This document shows positions 63,901-64,000 of a stretch of DNA of 64,000 nt, piece by piece; the first letter of the stretch is position 1, and every line of letters begins with the position of its first letter. The notes beneath the pieces were generated by a model that was given only the letters and a program-made list of their open reading frames with translations, ran no database searches and was not told where the DNA came from. The translations under genes were made by a program, and so were the position numbers. Origin of the DNA: Plutella xylostella (lineage: Eukaryota; Arthropoda; Insecta; Lepidoptera; Plutellidae); contig NC_064005.1 of assembly GCF_932276165.1 (NCBI RefSeq), forward strand, positions 2,728,001-2,792,000, written 5' to 3'.

Positions 63901-63984
63901 CTCTCTGAGCAGAGCACTCCGGCATTGATGTTCGTTAATGCCGTCTGCAAGGTGCTGTCGCTGGACCAGGCTATGGAGGACCAG
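18956..63984 (+). CDS. POLE: DNA polymerase epsilon catalytic subunit (38 exons seen, 3' end beyond window)
   Basis: Exons 1-19: 18956-19038, 19112-19235, 19373-19591, 19897-20126, 20357-20677, 20766-20866, 21230-21371, 21650-21782, 22175-22288, 22625-22799, 27299-27566, 27848-27957, 28453-28571, 37136-37275, 37644-37826, 39012-39099, 39488-39634, 44406-44607, 44744-45297. Exons 20-38: 45595-45768, 45939-46103, 46237-46324, 46470-46591, 47457-47689, 48949-49074, 49326-49419, 50102-50277, 53842-54029, 55701-55851, 56300-56455, 58699-58831, 59868-59940, 60152-60296, 60744-60928, 61649-61773, 61988-62062, 62234-62394, 63819-63984. They sum to 6189 nt, exactly 2063 codons in phase. Exonuclease acids: D271/E273 (FDIETTK), D361 (GDFFDW), D460 (YSVSD). 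Polymerase motifs: DVGAMYPN at about 624, ILNSFYGY in exon 15, DTDGIWC at 858-864. The later half is the non-catalytic B-family-like lobe. Family role: leading-strand synthesis with 3'-5' proofreading in the nuclear replisome. The start has A at -3 and G at +4. C-terminal cysteine clusters lie past the edge. Confidence 0.96.
20138..20210. repeat. Perfect 31-bp hairpin in POLE intron 4
   Basis: Arms 20138-20168 and 20180-20210 are exact reverse complements with an 11-nt loop. It begins 12 nt after the exon 4 donor. Perfect pairing suggests a recent inverted duplication or a functional RNA hairpin. Confidence 0.9.
20996..21118. repeat. Dispersed lepidopteran repeat fragment in POLE intron 6
   Basis: Contains words I know from many moth and butterfly introns ('gaacataggctactttttat', 'gaagcgcgcgggaacagcta'). 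Unclassified, non-coding. Confidence 0.55.
23624..23710. repeat. 21-bp minisatellite, cluster 1
   Basis: About four units of GGGTGTCTAAATACGACATC(C). The same unit recurs at 24168-24400, 25478-25620 and 26282-26465. Confidence 0.9.
24168..24400. repeat. 21-bp minisatellite, cluster 2 (about 11 units)
   Basis: Longest cluster of the unit, with scattered substitutions. Because 21 is divisible by three, four of six frames lack stops (for example VSKYDIR on + and MSYLDTR on -). Long apparent frames here are artefacts of the repeat. Confidence 0.9.
25478..25620. repeat. 21-bp minisatellite, cluster 3
   Basis: About seven units, the last ones more diverged, directly after exon 10 copy 5. Confidence 0.9.
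25894..26010. mobile_element. Short palindromic MITE-like insert
   Basis: Inverted ends TTAAATCTAGATTTAGTGT (near 25894) and its complement (to about 25992), followed by 'tgcaagtcaccctta', the terminus seen in the MITE at 13921-14037. Inserted between exon 10 copies 5 and 6. Confidence 0.6.
26282..26465. repeat. 21-bp minisatellite, cluster 4
   Basis: About nine units after exon 10 copy 6, ending in the CGGAACGGGACGG spacer word. Confidence 0.9.
28112..28235. mobile_element. MITE in POLE intron 12
   Basis: Inverted ends 'ctgcacgggtccgttatcga' (28112) and complement of 'aataacagacccgtgccg' (to 28235). Related sequence occurs at 54081-54326 and about 55225-55350 ('gcatgggtcc', 'gaacccgtgcagcgggacc'). 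Confidence 0.6.
28682..29476. mobile_element. hAT-like non-autonomous element in POLE intron 13
   Basis: Starts CAGGGATGCACAGAC and ends with its complement bar one base. It is flanked by an exact 8-bp duplication GTCTAAAG (28674-28681 and 29477-29484), the target-site size of hAT transposons. The 795-bp interior has no transposase. GC-rich 'gcggcccgcgggcc' words lie at the right end. Confidence 0.85.
29503..30591 (+). repeat. Six decayed copies of POLE exon 13
   Basis: Parent exon 28453-28571. Copies: 29503-29546 (internal deletion), 29591-29709 (full 119-nt body), 30186-30256, 30387-30427, about 30470-30518 and about 30560-30591. Most retain GAGGATCAG|GTATTG at the end, the exon 3' edge plus donor. 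The full-length copy has no pyrimidine tract, and at its border the parent's CAG is replaced by AGA. The later copies are progressively deleted and diverged. Confidence 0.85.
29752..30130 (+). mobile_element. tRNA-derived SINE with target duplication
   Basis: Head has A-box-like TGGTCTAGTGG and B box GGTTCGATTCC; the tail ends TATTATTAT. Flanked by an exact 11-bp duplication TAATGGATTTA (29741-29751 and 30131-30141). Inserted into the exon 13 copy array, so it is younger than the array. Confidence 0.88.
30956..31189 (-). pseudogene. Frameshifted C-terminus of the BEL/Pao integrase
   Basis: 77-codon frame with the typical tail of these integrases (LVLVKDRTMPPLLWPLGRI, 'AYNNICPLP'). It is separated from the main frame by a single-base frameshift, so this otherwise young copy is probably not fully functional. 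Confidence 0.8.
31135..35958 (-). CDS. BEL/Pao Gag-Pol polyprotein
   Basis: A 1607-codon frame. In order: Gag-like N-terminal region; zinc knuckles near residues 299-311 (CPMCNDNHFLHNC) and 332-345 (CLNCLRPGHINKKC); aspartic protease near 415-430 (LLLDNGSTANFV); reverse transcriptase with DVEKMYRAIEV near 737 and catalytic YVDDYLDG near 814; RNase H region; integrase zinc finger near 1300 and core near 1374-1490 (DYAGPI, HSDQGTSF). The frame ends early: the integrase C-terminal segment continues in another frame at 31189-30956, indicating a one-base loss near 31215. The first ATG straddles the LTR/primer-site border. Roles are those of a retrotransposon; it has no host function. Confidence 0.9.
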   Translation of the reverse strand: MVLRAVYSVFDKLQLELEELADDAEERYNERSQLEGQYYELVAQARTLLEGQLDPAHNQVGPVSANCDTHACATNRQHLVNLPKVDLIPFAGDYQYWLEFKHTFTSLIHECDSLDDISKFHYLRRSLQGSAQLVISNLDFTSANYSEAWSLLCDRFDNKRLLVNNHIQSLFNIEKIGKESCQSIRNMIDTTNKNLRALSTLGQPVTHWDTLIIYLLSTKLDYVTSREWEQFRNTLNIPPTLQDFTKFLTGRADLLETLQDTKQNRRPEFQKNAPNFQKSAPNFSKTFVVNTQNNNSSYTCPMCNDNHFLHNCQSFRQLTVDERVRKVTELKVCLNCLRPGHINKKCRLSRCRYCNSKHNTLLHTDKETVHIPTIVENNVTLSTDTSTTDAKPSFVFLSTAMVMVGDRHGRLHKARLLLDNGSTANFVTDRLCTKLGLVRRDTSSTVTGIDNQATVSTQLCNLTIVSNNGGYRVSINCHILPDITKSIPTSHVNIQHIPIPTGINLADPSFNVPSSIDILVGAEIFWSVLGSSSIKLGKKLPVLQESQLGWLVTGSIPQSQLQSSVCYFVQNNEPDLSRFWDFDAISPTHCMSQEERECEASFSEHTSRNADGRFVVTIPLKESPDVLGDSYNMARRRFMSLEKRFERDPVLKEHYTKFMQEYIDLGHMTENTINVPQDNKVSYYIPHHGLFQPKCRVVFVAGAASTSGKSFNDIQKIGPTVQDDLFSILVRFRQHKYVVTADVEKMYRAIEVNPSQRSLQQIIYRSEPYLPLKTYTLNTLTYGCSSAPYLATKCLVSLADQVQDDKVKYAIQRNFYVDDYLDGDDSLEKLKHTCQQVISTLDSAKLNLRKWQSNSTDILQTVMDLKGTPLNNKSLDLNENTSCKTLGLYWSCSQDMLLFSINLKHNPNSKVTKRHILSTINQIFDPLGLVGPCVMEVKDILRKLWSAKYDWDDEVSVEIKNLWHTFEDTLPKINSLRIPRWILCDEPSSIELHTFTDASERAYGTCIYARTVGKNGTVDVHLLVSKNKIAPIKPTTIPRLELSGALMGSRLCTKVKSALTVNAQCFFWSDSTIVLGWLSSPTNQLKQFVRNRVYEIQESTSGHKWSYVPSKDNPADLVSRGVRADAIGESSLWWSGPSFLSKPCCDWPVMPNVKEQSLPEIVLFSNAEDSHKIPNPIANLIHNRSSFTNLVRILAFVLRFINKCHKKESLHGHLSLSELQSSKVMILKMAQKEMFPEEYSLLQSDQSLPAKNRLLSLSPFLDEDGLIRVGGRLKNSFYSFDVKHPILLCSKHHITKLIFRLHHINLHHAGPQLLLANVRQTYWPLGGRNLAKSTARACAKCCRFKAATVQPIMGNLPNSRVHLQFPFLNTAIDYAGPILIADRKGRGCRLIKCYIAVFVCLAVKAVHIELVTELTKEAFMAALSRFIARRGRPQNIHSDQGTSFVGASNELQRFLKDTSDDISGQLADDGIKFNFIPPYTPHFGGLWEAAVKSVKFHLRRVLGLAHLTYEEMSTCLSQIEAILNSRPLTPLPSDPSNDFTALTPAHFLIGRSLMSVPHPQVTDANIKLLPRYQRVEQIRQHFGTGSLTSTCLCYSRKPNGTGLLQSS
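36279..37045. repeat. AT-rich degenerate repeat with a purine-rich core
   Basis: Built from loosely similar 20-25-nt phrases ('catttcgcataactcg', 'atgcgaaataactttta', 'atgccatacgattttcgg'). A GC-richer core at about 36642-36757 contains 'gacgagcaaagcgaggagg'. The left end (to 30610) was separated by the BEL insertion. The same core occurs in 40740-41260. Class unknown; no coding sequence. Confidence 0.5.
37827..38704 (+). repeat. Two partial copies of POLE exon 15
   Basis: Parent 37644-37826. Copies at about 38153-38269 and 38591-38703 start at the SGDAAEVKSA codons and run to the donor (GTGAGC and GTATGT). Both lack the acceptor. The second has lost three bases, removing the Phe codon of the NSFYGY polymerase motif. 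Intron-head sequence ('cttttgttttagtc') is also duplicated. Confidence 0.9.
39863..40474 (+). pseudogene. Gypsy-type Gag, truncated
   Basis: 203 residues starting MAKISVGTLTVFNHEVHDW with a retrotransposon Gag core (SHFQPKKCGFAERSKFHGA, FVLGLAPGPERDKLF). The nucleocapsid zinc knuckle and protease expected downstream are absent, lost at the repeat insertion. Confidence 0.8.
40490..41260. repeat. Tandem repeat block inside the gypsy element
   Basis: An AT-rich degenerate part (40490-40740; phrases like 'gtataacgtacattttatat') is followed by about 3.4 units of roughly 155 bp. Each unit contains 'gacgagcaaagcgaggagg' and 'cggagcggagcgtctccccac'. One unit is 16 bp shorter. Core matches 36642-36757. 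Confidence 0.85.
41227..42543 (+). pseudogene. Gypsy-type reverse transcriptase/RNase H fragment
   Basis: The frame begins in repeat sequence, then enters RT at SPIVPVLRE. It contains FSKLDLSAAYNQL, FGLSSAPAIFQRTM, catalytic FQDDIL, then RNase H (LTVDASPTGLGAILSQ, RTDHKPL). It ends by frameshift near 42543. Confidence 0.88.
42570..43259 (+). pseudogene. Gypsy-type integrase fragments
   Basis: 42570-42857 holds the zinc-binding part (HRGHLGMSMMKAEARDRFWWPG) and ends at an in-frame TGA. 42864-43259 holds the core (HLDFLGPI, SDNGTSF, NPQSNGQAE). A further frameshift separates it from 43390-44004, the C-terminal chromodomain-like or low-complexity tail. Confidence 0.85.
43390..44004 (+). pseudogene. 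Gypsy Pol C-terminal tail
   Basis: 204-codon frame with VNETVLVKVYKNKKSQWTKG, typical of the region after the integrase core, then a Ser/Ala/Pro-rich segment. It ends just before the polypurine tract. Confidence 0.7.
46742..47246 (-). mobile_element. 5'-truncated RTE-like LINE fragment in POLE intron 23
   Basis: On the minus strand a 157-residue frame (47230-46757) has the C-terminal LINE signature WRWIGHTVRRGP and SRGRPVQTWRRSVE. Its 3' end is a short ACA repeat. Flanked by an exact 13-bp duplication GGTTTGTCGCCAT (46729-46741, 47247-47259). Inserted antisense to POLE. Confidence 0.9.
47690..48610 (+). repeat. Three partial copies of POLE exon 24
   Basis: Parent 47457-47689. Copies 47895-48029, 48234-48370 and 48522-48603 all start at GTGAACCAGAGA (the VNQR codons) and end CA(T/C)CATGA|GTAAGT. 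The third has an internal deletion. Each is followed by a related intron head ('catgtgctgccatctgt', 'gatggcgct'). None has an acceptor. Confidence 0.92.
49474..49660 (-). repeat. LINE 3'-end fragment (TTTATTTAACTCTTTATTGCAC type)
   Basis: Begins with TTTATTTATTTATTTAACTCTTTATTGCAC-like sequence and 'ggacttaatgctaagagcat', a common lepidopteran dispersed sequence read here in reverse. Non-coding. Confidence 0.55.
50849..53088 (+). mobile_element. Poly(A)-tailed retroelement carrying a viral-type helicase frame
   Basis: About 2.24 kb ending in a poly(A) tail (53074-53088), flanked by an exact 15-bp duplication AAGTTATTAGTCACA (50834-50848, 53087-53101). This is the signature of LINE-style target-primed insertion. 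A second internal A-rich tract lies at about 52780-52805, after which comes a tail with hairpin-like 'ccgacactacctgggtcccc'. No reverse transcriptase is encoded, so the copy was mobilised in trans or is a piece of a larger element. Confidence 0.9.
50894..52435 (+). CDS. Endogenised viral-type superfamily 1 RNA helicase (513 aa)
   Basis: An intact 513-codon frame. The N-terminal 200 residues are not recognised. The helicase domain follows: Walker A GVPGCGKTT at 212-220, Walker B LIIDEAL at 279-285, motif III GDINQLP at about 308, then HEAQGLTYESV near 417 and VALSRHT near 451. This order and spacing match the helicase of alphavirus-like replicases of plant and insect viruses. No methyltransferase or polymerase domain accompanies it. 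Such helicases have been reported within lepidopteran retroelements. Either the frame was kept by selection or the insertion is recent; the sequence alone cannot tell. It lies in sense orientation within a POLE intron. Confidence 0.82.
   Translation: MERRMHNLTSQGRVQGFLQAFKAAASSLIGKPQRTPERRQISREPKIGKRLAQRKITRADMGQVVPPKLKTATTSNDHLENAAIEFMAITTATKKVNLLSCKTIMQTYRQENESRLKVLLEEAEACIYDNSSCQVLRGKMTGAYMAAYSEECGFVPWERNIPKLTLPHNNQMVVVAQCTRIMLEDKILAKAETINATWNSWTMPTIAWVNGVPGCGKTTWVVNNFDVSKDTIITTTTEAAVDIRNRLAHRIGDMVRTRVRTMASVLVNGFREHVGCQRLIIDEALMNHFGAIVIAARLSRASDIALIGDINQLPYIDRENLFELRYSRPTLVANITQELLCSYRNPMDVAYALREVYSGIYAATARIQSLQLKRFTDAAIPKSQTNTLFLTHTQEEKETLTSQGFGEGTGSRVLTIHEAQGLTYESVIIIKTKDKIKLHDSIPHAVVALSRHTSACTYYADDTEDAIGNLAKTAITAPKKRILEYNLKMAIKNRDKEVFAQQSRLLATQNGAE
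54030..55175 (+). repeat. Two partial copies of POLE exon 28
   Basis: Parent 53842-54029. Copies 54460-54607 and 55026-55172 begin at the DIAWETHIE codons and end GTGCC(A/C)G|GTAT. Neither has an acceptor. The copies share bases that the parent lacks (such as CGGCCCCGCGACGAG), so one copy probably gave rise to the other. A TATC microsatellite follows the first (54608-54632). Confidence 0.9.
54081..54326. mobile_element. MITE related to 28112-28235
   Basis: Inverted ends 'ctcgcggcatgggtccc' and complement of 'cgaacccgtgcagcgggacc', with an internal second pair of similar ends. A further diverged end lies at about 55225-55275. Located between exon 28 and its first copy. Confidence 0.55.
56456..58240 (+). 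repeat. Three partial copies of POLE exon 30
   Basis: Parent 56300-56455. Copies about 56729-56838, 57740-57872 and 58100-58233. All keep the LFYARHLLKHNCVLWSS codons nearly unchanged and end GA(C/T)AATAG|GTG. The first has a changed donor (GTGCGG). None has the acceptor. Flanking intron sequence has diverged much more than the exon core. Confidence 0.92.
56874..57452. mobile_element. Dispersed lepidopteran repeat ('aaccggccaagtgcgagtcgg' family)
   Basis: Starts near AACCGGCCAAGTGCGAGTCG and ends TTTTGGCTACGGAACCCTAA. It has an internal ACGGACAG microsatellite (about 57366-57398) and the word 'cattgataccccacacggg' shared with 2290-2320. No coding sequence; class uncertain. Confidence 0.7.
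58763..59750 (+). repeat. 121-bp tandem array made from exon 31 and its donor (about 8 units)
   Basis: The first unit starts inside real exon 31 (58699-58831). Unit starts recur every 121 bp (58763, 58884, 59005 and on to 59610). Each unit holds 69 bp of exon tail, the CAG|GTGACT donor and 52 bp of intron. Units are almost identical; the second has CTCCAG for CTGCAG and the last has a T change (AGGGTGTC). The final unit runs back into exon-like GTCCGGCTGCACGCACAAC. No unit after the first has an acceptor. 121 is not divisible by three, so retention would shift the frame. Confidence 0.95.
61246..61575 (+). mobile_element. Full-length tRNA-derived SINE in POLE intron 34
   Basis: tRNA-like head with A box (GGTAGCTCAGTCGG) and B box (GGTTCGATCCC); body with 'gtggaccagcgtggtggg'; tail of AATAGAATAG repeats. 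A short flanking duplication AAGCGGTA (61232-61239, 61577-61584) is visible. Stems do not pair as a functional tRNA. Fragments of this family occur at 3714, 5148 and 6948. Confidence 0.85.
62395..63446 (+). repeat. Four partial copies of POLE exon 37
   Basis: Parent 62234-62394. Copies about 62443-62544, 63041-63142, 63191-63293 and 63341-63443 begin near the HFVSTVAGY codons and end CTG(C/T)(T/C)GCA|GTGAGTG-like. The unit with intron head is about 150 bp ('cacgtgttgcgtgggggtta'). None has an acceptor. A LINE fragment separates the first and second copies. Confidence 0.93.
62590..63030 (-). mobile_element. 5'-truncated LINE fragment inside the exon 37 array
   Basis: The minus-strand frame (about 63020-62710) has the C-terminal LINE pattern ALRVQYNNTFRMMMGLPR and YCSASGMFAAERTDDFYA. 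Only the last part of the reverse transcriptase frame and 3' UTR are present. Target duplication not resolved. Confidence 0.75.
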
Positions 63985-64000
63985 GTTAGAGTAGACTTAA

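Overview
ORGANISM. This is nuclear DNA of an insect, almost certainly a moth or butterfly. Genes have short exons with GT-AG introns and clear animal orthologues. The introns hold repeats typical of Lepidoptera: tRNA-derived SINEs, short inverted-repeat elements ending like GGGTGACTTGCACCA, and the 'aaccggccaagtgcgagtcgg' family. I cannot name the species. LAYOUT. (1) 304-5591 +, ETFB, six exons, complete. (2) 6140-15151 -, DCAF10, a WD40 substrate receptor, twelve exons, convergent with ETFB. (3) 16441-18423 -, GLE1, an mRNA export factor read as one uninterrupted 660-codon frame. (4) 18956-63984 +, POLE, catalytic subunit of DNA polymerase epsilon. I assembled 38 exons that stay in one frame for 6189 nt (2063 codons). 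The gene runs off the right edge before its C-terminal zinc-binding region. GLE1 and POLE are divergent and share a 532-bp interval. HOW THE GENES RELATE. They are unrelated housekeeping genes (mitochondrial electron transfer, ubiquitin ligase adaptor, mRNA export, leading-strand replication). Nothing suggests an operon-like system. WHAT IS UNUSUAL. Introns of POLE, and to a lesser degree DCAF10, contain arrays of partial exon copies. At least nine POLE exons (10, 13, 15, 24, 27, 28, 30, 31, 37) and two DCAF10 exons (6, 7) are followed by 1-7 copies of their own 3' part, about 40 copies in total. Almost every copy keeps the exon tail and the 5' splice donor but lacks the exon start and the 3' splice acceptor. 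They are therefore exon-tail plus intron-head tandem duplications that splicing can skip. The exon-10 array is mixed with a 21-bp minisatellite and many TGACGTCA palindromes; the exon-31 array is a near-perfect 121-bp tandem. Mobile DNA then inserted into these introns: a BEL/Pao LTR element with apparently identical LTRs, a decayed gypsy-type element, several LINE fragments, SINEs, an hAT-like element with an 8-bp target duplication, nested fold-back elements, and a poly(A)-tailed element carrying a viral-type superfamily 1 helicase frame with a 15-bp target duplication. LIMITS. Exon edges were read by eye from splice consensus, phase and remembered family sequence. No alignment or transcript evidence was available. 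One DCAF10 junction (exon 6 to 7) does not keep phase as drawn.
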